Position numbers and translations under genes: made by a program. Positions 1-9,080 of a stretch of DNA of 57,500 nucleotides are shown here, piece by piece (position 1 is the stretch's first letter; every line of letters begins with the position of its first letter). Source of the DNA: Symbiodinium natans (taxonomy: Eukaryota; Sar; Dinophyceae; Suessiales; Symbiodiniaceae); NCBI GenBank assembly GCA_905221605.1, contig CAJNDS010002779.1, positions 153,177-210,676 of the forward strand. The letters run 5' to 3'. The notes under the pieces were generated by a model. The model ran no database searches. It was not told where the DNA came from and saw only the letters and a program-made list of their open reading frames with translations.

Positions 1-554
1 TTAGGGTTTGGGACCACAAAGGAACCCTTGAAAGGCCTTTTTGAATTGGCAAAAGGGATTCTGGGTTGGACCCAACACTTGAAGTTCGAACCCTTAACCC
101 CTGATGCTACGCTAAATCCCCAAACCCCCAAAACCTAAACCCGGGTAAACCCCAAATCCTAAACCCTAAAGCCTAAACCCCAAACCCTAAACCCTAAACC
201 CTAAACCCTAAACCCTAAACCCTAAACCCTAAGCCCTCAACCCTAAAGCCCTCAACCCTAAAGCCTGCAGTAGCCGCGAGCCCCTCGAAGGTGCCAGCAG
301 CCTGCGCGTGTTGAGTTTCAAAGCTTAGGGAACCACGGGGCTGAAGGGGTTTAGGGTTTAGGGTTTAGGGTTTAGGGTTTAGGGTTTAGGGTTTAGGGTT
401 TAGGGTTTAGGGTTTAGGGTTTTAGGGGTTTAGGGGTTTAGGGGGCTCAAGGGGTGTAATTAAGGGGCTTGAGGGGTTTAGGGGGTTTAAGGGGTTTTCG
501 GGGGTTTCAGGGGTTTAAGGTGTCTAGGGGGCAAGGCTTAAGAGGATTCCTAGA
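1..554. repeat. Telomere-type repeat arrays, both orientations
   Basis: Arrays of CCCTAAA (about 170-262) and TTTAGGG (about 350-430) lie back to back, with variants such as CCCTCAA and TTTAGGGG around them. The strand switch shows these are interstitial and not a simple chromosome end. No gene is supported here. Confidence 0.9.
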
Positions 555-567
555 GTTTCCCCAAGTT

Positions 568-634
568 CGCAGGCGCCGGCCTCCGTGCTGCCTGCACAAA
601 AGACATCGCCCTCACCTGGGGTCTGACTTGTTGG
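568..634 (+). pseudogene. Isolated RCC1-like exon fragment (plus strand)
   Basis: A short GC-rich island between two TTTAGGG arrays. After a possible acceptor (TTCGCAG) the plus strand reads GLRAACTKDIALTWG, which resembles the A-F-A-A-x-x-x-D-G-x-V-x-T-W-G core of the RCC1 repeats encoded elsewhere in this window, with several substitutions. It could be one exon of a plus-strand gene or a relic. Other frames are also open over this short span, so the call is weak. Confidence 0.3.
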
Positions 635-647
635 GTTTAAGGGCGGC

Positions 648-795
648 TTAGGGTTTAGGGTTTAGGGTTTAGGGTTTAGGGTTTAGGGTTTAGGGTTTCG
701 GGTTTAGGGTTTAGGGTTTAGGGTTTAGGGTTTAGGGTTTAGGGTTTAGGGTTTAGGGTTCAGGGTTCAGGGTTTAGGGTTTAGGGTTTAGGGTA
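648..795 (+). repeat. TTTAGGG interstitial telomeric array
   Basis: About 20 nearly perfect TTTAGGG units with a few TTCAGGG and TTTCGGG variants. Confidence 0.95.
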
Positions 796-803
796 TACCA
801 GGT

Positions 804-843
804 TGGACTGTTAGTAATTTTAACTATAATGGGGAGCATCCCA
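804..843. mobile_element. Partial palindromic element, family TIR-5
   Basis: The segment running from GGACTGTTAGTA to GGGGAGCATCCC matches one arm of the palindromic elements at 18046-18141 and 52433-52526. Only this arm is present. Confidence 0.5.
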
Positions 844-955
844 AGGTCGAGGGTTTCAGGTTCGGGTTGTTTTTTTGGGGGAGAGTTTTCACTTCCCAAG
901 GTCTTGATGTTCGGTGTTCCTTGTTCCGGGCTTGAGGGCTCTAGGGGCTAGAAGC

Positions 956-2512
956 CTAGAAGCCGTCAACCTTGAACCGCGAAGGTCCTCGAAACTGACC
1001 CCTCGAACGAGGAGACGCCCCCACAGGCTGTTTCTGCGCAAATCCAGCGCCTGCTGCGCCACCCGTGTTCGCCAGCCGATCTTGAACAGCACTGCTGTCG
1101 CCGCCATAGCGGGCATCGCCCCATGTCACAACGGACCCGCCCAGAATGGCGGCAAAAGCTGCACCGCTCGCTTGGATCCGCTGTGCATCCCGCAGCTGAA
1201 CTTGTACGGCACTGCTGTCACCACCATAGCCAGGACTTCCCCAAGTCACGACAGACCCATCGCCCAGAATGGCCGCAAAAGCCTCGAGGGTAGATTGGAT
1301 CTGCTGCACGTCCTTCAGCTGATGTTGCACAGCGCTGCTGTCACCACCTCTCTCAGGATAGCCCCAGGTCACAACAGATCCATCGCCCAGAATGGCCGCA
1401 AAGGCCCAGTCAGAGGCTTGAACTTGCTGGACGTCTGTCAGGAGACCTTGCGCATCGCTGCTGTCTCCGCCGAAGTCAGCGTCGCCCCAGCAAACAACAG
1501 AACCACCGGCCAGAATGGCAGCAAAAGCACTGTCAGATGCTTGGACCTGTTGCACGTCCTTTAACTGAACTTGCACTGCACTACTGTCACCACCACAGTG
1601 AGCTTCGCCCCACGTCACGACAGACCCATCACCCAGAATGGCGGCAAAAGCGCTGTCAGTTGCTTGGATCTGCTGCACGTCCTTGAGCTGATGTCGCAGC
1701 TCACTACTGTCACCACCGTACTCCGAATTTCCCCAGGTCGCGATAGAGCCGTCGCTCAGGATGGCAGCAAAAGCATGCTCAGTTCCTGCAATCTGCCGCG
1801 CGTCCTTAAGCTGATGTTGAGCATCGCTGCTGTGGCCGCCAAACCGAGCATTGCCCCAGGTCACAACAGACCCATCGCCCAGAATGGCAGCAAAGGCCTC
1901 GAGGGTAGATTTGATCTGCTGCACGTCCTTCAGCTGATGCTGCACATCACTGCTGTCGCCACCGCTCTCAGGGTAGCCCCAGGTCACAACAGATCCATCG
2001 CCCAGAATGGCCGCAAAAGCTCCGTCAGATGCTTGGACTTGCTGGACGCCCTTCAGCTGATGTTGCACATGGCTGCTGTCGCCACCACAGTCAGCATCGC
2101 CCCACGTCACAACAGTTCCGTCGCCCAGCACGGCAGCAAAAGCCTCGCTGGTAGCTTGGATCTGCTGCACGCCCTTGAGCTGATGTTGCACCTCGCCGCT
2201 GTCGCCACCATGTTGAGCATTGCCCCAGGCCACTGCCGAGCCATCGCCCAGGATCGCGGCAAAAGCACTTTCGTGGCTGCAGACGTGAACGCTGCTGACT
2301 TGCAAGGTCAGCGCGTCGCCGCTCCGCAGCCCAGATGCCTCCAGCGTGGCTGCTCCATCCAGAACACCTCCGGAGGAGTCCAAAAGCCTGCCCCTGCCAA
2401 CTGCCAGAGCCTTCTGTGCTCTGATCCTCAGTGCTTCGACCGTCTCGTCCCATCCTGCTTCGACTGAAGCTGTCCTGCCACTCAGCAGCCTCACCTCTAT
2501 GGTGAGGGACAT
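956..2512 (-). CDS. Ubiquitin-like domain plus RCC1-repeat protein, intronless copy
   Basis: A 518-residue reading frame with no intron. Residues 1 to about 72 form a ubiquitin-like (beta-grasp) domain, opening MSLTIEVRLLSGRT and closing SGLRSGDALTLQV. Ten tandem repeats of about 41 residues follow, each with the core AFAAILGDGSVVTWG, then four variable residues, then GGDSSxVQxQLKDVQQIQ. This is the compact RCC1-type repeat common in dinoflagellate genomes; RCC1 repeats normally build a beta-propeller used for protein or chromatin binding, but the partner cannot be read from sequence. Repeat 10 has lost one residue (AILGGSVV). The start is supported because the paralogue at 5192 begins with the same MSLTI motif. 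The C-terminal tail of about 33 residues, from GGAAGAGF, is unlike the repeats and runs past the point where the paralogue stops. The antisense frames across this region are shadows. Lack of introns fits either an ancestral state or a retrocopy. Confidence 0.85.
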   Translation of the reverse strand: MSLTIEVRLLSGRTASVEAGWDETVEALRIRAQKALAVGRGRLLDSSGGVLDGAATLEASGLRSGDALTLQVSSVHVCSHESAFAAILGDGSAVAWGNAQHGGDSGEVQHQLKGVQQIQATSEAFAAVLGDGTVVTWGDADCGGDSSHVQHQLKGVQQVQASDGAFAAILGDGSVVTWGYPESGGDSSDVQHQLKDVQQIKSTLEAFAAILGDGSVVTWGNARFGGHSSDAQHQLKDARQIAGTEHAFAAILSDGSIATWGNSEYGGDSSELRHQLKDVQQIQATDSAFAAILGDGSVVTWGEAHCGGDSSAVQVQLKDVQQVQASDSAFAAILAGGSVVCWGDADFGGDSSDAQGLLTDVQQVQASDWAFAAILGDGSVVTWGYPERGGDSSAVQHQLKDVQQIQSTLEAFAAILGDGSVVTWGSPGYGGDSSAVQVQLRDAQRIQASGAAFAAILGGSVVTWGDARYGGDSSAVQDRLANTGGAAGAGFAQKQPVGASPRSRGQFRGPSRFKVDGF

Positions 2513-3039
2513 GATGCTTTGCCACGCAGGAGGCCACGAACCCTCTAAACGAAGTGCACACCACGTGGTGTGTAAGGCTTACCGATGTCTGTATGAAAAA
2601 GGGCTTTCGACTGCACGATGTGTGGGTTACGTCCTCAAATGCCTTCAGTGAAACTTACTTAGACTCGAGAATCTCGAGAATGAACAGATAATTGAGGCCC
2701 TAGGGCTCGTCGCTAGCACGCTGCATGCAGCGCAAGTGCATCAGACATTTGCGTCCTTAAAACCGGGTGCAAGGCCAGAACCCTCAGCACTGAGAACCAG
2801 GCCTCTGTCCCTCCGTCTCTCCGTCTCTGTGTCTCTCAGTCACTCAGTCCGCGAGTCTCTCGGTCTCTCAGTCACTCAGTCTCATCTCTCTCTCTCTCTC
2901 TCTCTCGCTCTGTCTCTCTCTGTGCCGCTCTCTGTCTCTCGCTGTCTCTCCCTGTCTCTCTCTGTCTCTTTAATCTCCCGAAACCGCAGGCCGTTTCCGC
3001 CCAGAAAGCTGCGCGTCAAATGCAGCCTGCGTTGCGCCG
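2513..3039. repeat. Intergenic spacer with TC-rich low-complexity tract
   Basis: The spacer between the two tandem RCC1-type genes. About 2810-2975 is a degenerate (TC)n/(TCTG)n tract. The rest is unique; no promoter motif is recognised. Confidence 0.8.
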
Positions 3040-5192
3040 CTACGTGTTTCGCAGCCGACCTTGCACAGCACTGCTGTCACCACCATCGTGACCCTCGCCC
3101 CATGTAACGACAGACCCATCACCCAGAATCGCAGCGAACGCTGCGCAGCTCGCTTGGATCTGCCGCACGTCCTTCAGCTGATGCTGCACATCACTGCTGT
3201 CGCCACCTCTCGCAGGGTAGCCCCAGGTCACAACAGATCCATCGCCCAGAATGGCCGCAAAAGCTCCGTCAGATGCTTGGACTTGCTGGACGTCCTTCAG
3301 CTGGTGTTGCACCTGGCTGCTGTCGCCACCGCAGCCATCAAAGCCCCAGGTCACCACGGACCCATCGCCTAGAATCGCAGCAAAAGCGTAGTGACTTGCT
3401 TGAATGTGCCGCACGTCCTTCAGGAGACCTTGCACATCGCTGCTGTCTCCGCCAAAGTTAGCATCGCCCCAGGTCACAACATGCCCATCAGCCAGAATGG
3501 CAGCAAAAGCGCTGTCAGAGGCTTGGACCTCTTGCACATCCCTCAGCTGTGGTTGCGCGGCACTACTATCGCCACCATGCTGAGCATCACCCCATGTCAC
3601 AATAGACCCATCGCCTAGAATAGCAGCAAAGGCCGTGCTGCTGGCCTGGACCTGCTGCACATCCTTCAGCTGATACTTCACAGCGCTGCTGTCGGCGCCG
3701 CTCCCAACATAGCCCCAAGTCACAACAGACCTGTCACCCAGAATGGCGGCGAAAGCTAGGCTAGCAGCTTTAATCTCCTGCACGTCCTTCAGCTGAACTT
3801 GCACATCTTTGGTGTCGCCACCGCAGTCAGCGTCGCCCCATGCCACGACAGACCCATCGCCCAGAATGGCAGCAAAAGCACCACTGGTAGCTTGGATCTG
3901 CAGCACGCCCTTCAGCTGATGTTGCACTGCACTGCTGTCACCACCACCGTCACCATGGCCCCAGGTGACAACAGAACCATCACCCAGAAGCGCAGCAAAA
4001 GCGTAGCTGCTAGCTTGGACCTGCTTCACATCCTTCAGCTGATCTTGCACATGGCGGCTCTCGCCACCGCTGCCAGCGTCGCCCCACGTCGCAACCGTCC
4101 CATCGTCCAGCACGGCAGCAAAAGCCTCACGGCTAGCCTGTACTGAACTTGGAACCCTAGCAAAATCATTTTTTGGCTGTTTCTTAGGAATTATAGTACT
4201 CAAACAAGACATTTATTTCCAAGTACCCCTACGTAGCTTGGATCTGCTGCACGCCCTTGAGCTGATTTGGCACATCGCGGCCGCTGCTGTCTCCAGCATA
4301 ACGATCGTTGCCCCAGCTCACGGCAGAGCCATCGCTCAGGATCGCGGCAAAAGCACTCTTGTTGCTGCAAACCTGAACCTCTACTCCCCCTTTGAACCTT
4401 AATAAAAATGGTTGTTTTAATATCCTCTCGGGAAAACTAGAACATAGTACCCAAGGGGGAGATAGGAACCCTCTTGGGTTTTCTACAAACAAAAATAGAA
4501 ATAGTGCCCAAGGGGGATGTAGGAACCCGGTTGATCTGCAAGGTCAGCAAAGCGCCGCTCTGCAGCCCAGATGCCTCCAGCGTGGCGGCTCCATCCAGAG
4601 CGCCTCCGGAGGAGTCCTGGGATGGCCCCCCTTATAAACCCTCTGAGAGATATTCCTGAGCGGTTTAGGGTCTAGGGTTTAGGGTTTAGGGTTTAGGCCT
4701 TACTTAGGGTTTCGGGTTTAGGGATCCTCTTAAACCCCAAAAAGGGGAAAATAATTTCAAAACAAATGTCCCAAGCGCCTGCCTAGAGTCCAAGAGTCTG
4801 CCGGTGCCAACTCCCAGCATCGTCTGCGCTCTTCTCTTCAAGGTGTCCACAGTCTCATCTGCTCCTCCTTCGACCGAAACCTGGGTAGCCCAGCAACCAT
4901 GTGAAGTAGGGTATGTATTTCTTGTACCCGCACAAGGACACCCAGTATATACACACACCACTATTTAAAGGGGAGCCTTATATACACTCACCAATAACAG
5001 TATTATCAACCCTGCTTCATATGATAAAAAAAAAGGGCAGCCTTTTTGGGGTTGGTGACTTAGAAGGGAACCCATATTGGGGTTGGTGACTCAGAAGGGA
5101 ACCCATGACCCAAAACACGGGTAAAGGGTACCACTGGGCTGCCAAGACACCGTCCTGCCACTTAGCAGGCTCACCTTTATGGTGAGAGACAT
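3040..5192 (-). CDS. Ubiquitin-like plus RCC1-repeat protein, five-exon paralogue
   Basis: A tandem paralogue of the gene at 956-2512. Aligning it by eye to the intronless copy gives five exons on the minus strand: 5192-5151 (MSLTIKVSLLSGRT), 4880-4791 (VSVEGG...GRLL), 4616-4527 (DSSGGAL...LTLQINR), 4378-4238 (VQVCSNK...GVQQIQ) and 4137-3040 (ASREAF... to stop). Every junction is phase 0 and the exons total 486 codons. The product has the same plan: a ubiquitin-like domain of about 74 residues, then ten RCC1-type repeats (one in exon 4, nine in exon 5). It stops at GRLRNT, where the sister protein reads DRLANT and continues. Donor dinucleotides are GT, GA, GT and GC; all acceptors are AG. Each intron begins with a 4-5 bp copy of the bases that open the next exon, and each carries terminal inverted repeats (see the intron entries). 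Transcript data would be needed to confirm splicing, but the restored length and frame at all four junctions make this model strong. Confidence 0.8.
4138..4237 (-). mobile_element. Intron 4: introner-like TIR element (family A)
   Basis: A 100-bp intron of the RCC1-type paralogue. It begins GCTACG (GC donor) and ends TACAG, and the next exon begins GCTAGC, so GCTA is present at both edges like a target-site duplication. Inside are imperfect inverted termini that share the arm ACTTGGAA. A clearly related sequence lies at about 50085-50178. Confidence 0.75.
4379..4526 (-). mobile_element. Intron 3: introner-like TIR element
   Basis: A 148-bp GT-AG intron. It opens GTTCCTACATCCCCCTTGGG and is followed by an exon opening GTTCAGG, so GTTC is duplicated across the intron. 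Its two ends are inverted copies (CTACATCCCCCTT against CTCTACTCCCCCTT). An internal direct repeat of about 28 bp contains TCCCCCTTGGG. No second copy was seen in the window. Confidence 0.7.
4617..4790 (-). mobile_element. Intron 2: family TIR-3 element split by a telomeric array
   Basis: A 174-bp intron whose donor edge reads GACTCTAGG and whose acceptor CCCAG precedes GACTCC, giving a GACTC duplication and a GA donor. Its two ends match the elements at 11268-11370 and 14544-14648: shared segments include GGATGGCCC, AAACCCTCTGA, ATCCTCTTAA, GGGAAAATA and TCCCAAG. Here about 70 bp of TTTAGGG-type repeat (4662-4727) sits in the middle of the element. Confidence 0.75.
4881..5150 (-). mobile_element. 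Intron 1: composite TIR element
   Basis: A 270-bp intron, donor GTGTCT, acceptor CCCAG before GTTTCG, with imperfect duplication of the insertion-site bases. Its termini are inverted copies (CTTGGCAGCCCAG against CTGGGTAGCCCAG). It carries a nested family TIR-4 element (4899-5022) and two direct copies of a motif containing GGGTTCCCTTCT. Confidence 0.7.
4899..5022. mobile_element. Family TIR-4 element nested in intron 1
   Basis: About 124 bp, clearly related to 25678-25799. Shared blocks include GAAGTAGGGT, AAGGACACC and TACACTCACCAATAACAGTA. The ends are inverted repeats (ATGTGAAGTAGGG / CCCTGCTTCATAT). Confidence 0.75.
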
Positions 5193-6165
5193 GAGGCTCT
5201 GGTCAGGGCCGACCCTCACTGCCAGGAGGCCGCAAACCCTAAACCCTAAACCCTAAACCCCAAACCCCAAACCCCAAACCCCAAACCCCAAACCCCAAAC
5301 CCCAAACCCCAAACTCAACGAAGTGCACAGCACAGCTTTCGCCCCAATGTCAGGGCCTTCATGATAATTTCAATGGGGCTTTTGGGGGGGGCTATTCCGG
5401 TATACTTATAAAGTGACCCTAAGGGAATACTATTAGTAATTATTCCGACCCCTATATTAGAGCCCTGGCGTCTGCCGCGCGAAAGGCCTAACGAAGTCTA
5501 GGCTTTTGGCCGTGCGATGTGGGGCTGGGGCCCTTCCGAACCTTCGTATGAAGCCCTTGAGCCAGAGAAGGGTTTAAGGGTTAAAGGGTTTAGGGTTTCA
5601 TGTTTGGGGTTCAGGGCTTAGGGTTTAGGGTTTAGGGTTTAGGGTTTAGGGTTTTGGGTTTAGGGCTTAGGGTTCAGGGTTCAGGGTTCAGGGTTCAGTG
5701 AGAAAAATACTCAAGGACTTATCGGGCTCGTTGCTCGTGTGTTGCATGCTCAGCGTCGGAGTGTACAGCCTAACCCTAAGCTCTACTAAACCCTGAACCC
5801 TGAACCCTAAAACATAAACCCTAGACCGACCCTGAACCGCATTCTTACAGCGGACATACACCGCCCGGTCTGGAAGACGGATCCACTGGCAGATAGAAAG
5901 ATCCAACCCCCGACCTCTAAACAAATACCTGAAAAAACAACCTCGAAACTCTATTTTAAAATACCATAACCATAGTTTATGGGCATGGCTTGGGTTTGGG
6001 GTCTGGGCTTTGGGGCTTAGGGCTTGAAGGTGTAGTTAGGCTCAGGGTTCGAGAGTTTGGTTGAAGGGCTTTGGGGGTTTGGGGCTGAAACCCTAAACCC
6101 TAAACCCTAAACCCTGAACCCTAAGAATTTGGGGTGCCGACTTCTTGGTCTGGGTGGCCGGCAAC
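5193..6165. repeat. Variant and decayed telomeric repeats
   Basis: Contains CCCTAAA turning into CCCCAAA (5231-5316), TTTAGGG and TTCAGGG (5570-5700), and CCCTAAA (6088-6122), with unique filler between. The short reading frames here are repeat-derived and no gene is supported. Confidence 0.85.
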
Positions 6166-6243
6166 ACGCCACTTCCAGAGAGCGCGCGTGGGGGAAAGGG
6201 AGGACGGACAGCGAGCTGAGCCGGCAGGTCGACAGCGCAGGGG
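6166..6243 (+). pseudogene. Possible RCC1-like exon fragment (plus strand)
   Basis: A GC-rich island between telomeric arrays reads ERAWGKGRTDSELSRQVDSA on the plus strand. This resembles the W-G-x4-G-G-D-S-S-x-V-Q part of the local RCC1 repeat but lacks the two glycines. Weak evidence. Confidence 0.2.
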
Positions 6244-7435
6244 TGGGTTTAGGGTTTAGGGTTTAGGGTTTAGGGTTTAGGGTTTAGGGGTTAGGGGTTA
6301 GGGGTTAGGGGTTAGGGGTTAGGGGTTAGGGGTTAGGGGTTAGGGGTTCGGGGTTCGGGGTTAGGGGCTCGGGGTTAGGGGTTAGGGGTTAAGGGGTTTG
6401 GGGGAGCAGGGTTTAGGGTGGGGATGGGGGCCCTTCTGTGTAACTTGTGGGCCTCATAAACCTGCTAGACCTTAAAGTTTCCGCCCTGAACAAAGGCCCC
6501 CAAGTCCTGATAACCGTAGGATACGTCTACCCTAAACCCTAAACCCTAAACCCTAAACCCTAAACCCCAAGCCCTAAAGCCTAAACCCTAAACCCAAGAT
6601 GAAGGGTTCAGGGCTTCGAGGTCTTGGCTTCGGGGCGCAGGGACCCCTAAACCCTAAACTCTCAAACCCTCAAGCCCCAGCCCCAAAAACCCTTCAACCT
6701 TTTAAGCCTAAAACCCTGAAACCCTATAACCCTAAGTAAGACCCTAAAACCCTAAAACCCTAAACCCTAAGACCCTAAAACCCTAAAACCCAAACACCCT
6801 GAAACCCTGAAACCCTGAAACCCTAAACCCTGAAATCAGATGCTCCGGCAAAAGCCATAAGATTCGCATTGCGGTCCCTCGAACTTTTGGGGCTTACCCG
6901 TGTTGATTTTGGGGAGGGCTTCTGGAGGCCTAGGGCTGGGGTTTTGGGGTTTCGGGTTTGGGGTTTAGGGTTTTCAGGGCACTCTGAGCCCGAACTCAAG
7001 AGAAGCCGGTGTCCATAAAGGGAGCCATGTCCCAGCCTACTCGACGTACTCAACCCTGGCTATAAGCCCACCCGACCCTGAACCCTGAACCCTAATCCAG
7101 AAGAATGTAAAGAAATCCGTAAACCCTAAGCCCGAAAACCTCCGGCACCCCGAAACCTCAACGCCTTAGCTGCAACCCCTGCTGCCCGCAGCCTAGTCGC
7201 TGACCCCCCCAGCCCTAATCCCCAAGCCCTCAAGCCTACAGCCCAACCCAACAGCCCAACATTTCTATCATACGGCACCCCCACCCCCCCTCCCCCCCCC
7301 GTCCCCCCACGCCGTCCCCCAATCACCAGTGAACCCTAAACCCTGTCTCACCTCATCATCATCGTCATGCCCCTGTGGGCGTGCTCATCGCAACAAAGGG
7401 GCCATTGAGCTGGGGTTAAGAGTTCTGGGTTCATC
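6244..7435. repeat. Telomeric array with a homogenised GGGGTTA block, then decayed repeats
   Basis: Perfect TTTAGGG (6246-6283) passes into a run of TTAGGGG/GGGGTTA units (about 6283-6385). After that come CCCTAAA tracts (6530-6590) and AACCCTA/AACCCTG variants (6640-6835). From 6836 to 7435 the sequence is mostly unique with isolated repeats. No gene recognised. Confidence 0.85.
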
Positions 7436-7594
7436 TTAGGGTAGTTACGTGGTCCCTGTTTGTGGGATTCTATTTTGTGAACCTTATTGCACACCCCTTA
7501 TATACCCTGCAAAACCCAAGGGCCCATACTGCAAAACGCTGCAAAGAAGGTAGGGGACCATGCTCAAGCCTGTTAAGTTAAGGTAGCTTCCCTA
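7436..7594. mobile_element. Family TIR-2 element
   Basis: About 159 bp beginning TTAGGGTAGTTACGTGG, with internal blocks CACCCCTTATATACCCT and AGGGGACCAT shared with the copies at 22721-22867, 22882-23032 and 29033-29161. Its right end is eroded. Confidence 0.7.
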
Positions 7595-9080
7595 AACCCT
7601 AAACCCTAAAACCTAAACCCTAAACCCTAAACCCTGCACCCAGAGGGACCGGACCATGTAAATTCCCTTCGAGGTCATGGCAGCCAGGCCCTTCAACCCT
7701 GGGGCTTCAAGGGTTTAGGGTTTAGGGTTTAGGGTCTAGGGTTTAGGGTGTAGGGTTTAGGGTTTGAGGCTTGTGGTTTTCAAGGTTTAGGGTTTGGGGG
7801 GTTTGGGGTTTAGAGTTTCGGGTCTAGGGCTTAAGGTTTAGGACCTTAACCAGGCCTTCGCGTGGATTCGGGGAGGGGGGGGTCGGAGGTTGCGGATAAG
7901 GAACGTAAACTAAGCTACCCTAGTAATTAAGACAAACTTGGCCACTTGCCGAAACCTCCAAGCAACCCCTAAACCTTAAGCCCTAAACCCTAAACCCGAA
8001 ACCGTAAACCCTAAACCCAAAAATGTGCTTTGGGCTCTGGGGCCATGTTCTGGGTCATGGATGGCTTCGTGTGCCTAGGGCTTAGGGTTTTACCGGGGTT
8101 CAGAGGGCTCGCGGTTTCGCAGGTTTAGCGTTTCAGGTGATTTAGGGCTCGGTATGCACAGGGCGACATGCCAGGGCAACGAAGTGGCAGTCCCAAGCCT
8201 CAACTTAGCGCCCAGAACCCAGGAAACCAAAACGGGGGTGGATTGTATATATAGCCTTCTACGGACCTCGGGTTGAGGGGTATGCGGGGTATCCGTGTCC
8301 ATGACACCTTTTAACAATATTCCAAGCCAACCCCGGTAAACACGCCTTGTAGCGGATCTTCCGCAAGTAGTTGATCCTACCAAGAGCTGGGACTTGGGCG
8401 TTGGATGGTTGGGGGAGCTGGGACTTGGGCGTTGGATGGTTGGGGGTTACAATCTAGGGCTTGTTGGGTTTTGGCGTGTAAGGTTTACAAACTTTGGGTA
8501 TTTCTTGGATCTTGGCAGCTTGGATTTAACTTCCTGAACAGCAACCCAAAACCCAGGACCTGGCCGATCTCCCGATCCCTGTAAAGGGCCTTTCCTACTA
8601 CCGAAAACCTAGAGACATGAAGTCCTTGCCAGTTAAAGGTTGCTCTGTAATGAAACCTTAAACTCAGCTCTAAACCCGAAACCTATGAAGCAAGCTAAGA
8701 CAGCCCTAACTCACTTCACCCACCATCAGTGAACCTCATAGACCCTAAGCCTTCTGTTGGAACAGGTAAGGGCTGTGTAGTTGTGTAGTTTATACTCAAG
8801 TTTGATCGGAGATGCGAATGGATCCTCAACACAGCCAGACCTGACACGCGCTTGGACCTCTTCACCCGCAGCCGCCGATTGGACTTCAGGACGATCTCTT
8901 TGAAAGCAACGTTCCTTCCAACACCAGGACATCAACAAATACCCCGAAACTCTGAATTACAGCAACCTTAGAGGTAGCGATGCTTCAAACCCAAACAGGT
9001 AAGTGCAAACAACCCCCTCAACCCTAAACCCTAAGCCCCAACCCCGACACCCAAAACCCTAAACCCGAAACTGGGCTCGG
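7595..9080. repeat. Decayed telomeric repeats and a 31-bp tandem duplication
   Basis: TTTAGGG and CCCTAAA remnants lie at 7590-7635, 7712-7790, 7975-8025 and 9020-9065. A 31-bp unit beginning AGCTGGGACTTGGG is tandemly duplicated at 8385-8446. The remaining sequence is unique and shows no convincing coding signal. Confidence 0.75.

Noticed and set aside
1-500. True chromosome end
   Set aside because: Arrays of both orientations and unique sequence alternate across the window, so the array at position 1 is interstitial.
914-2467. Long plus-strand frames opposite the RCC1-type genes (also 3061-4146)
   Set aside because: They are antisense shadows of a strongly repetitive minus-strand coding sequence whose repeats match a known family pattern; the plus-strand translations match nothing.
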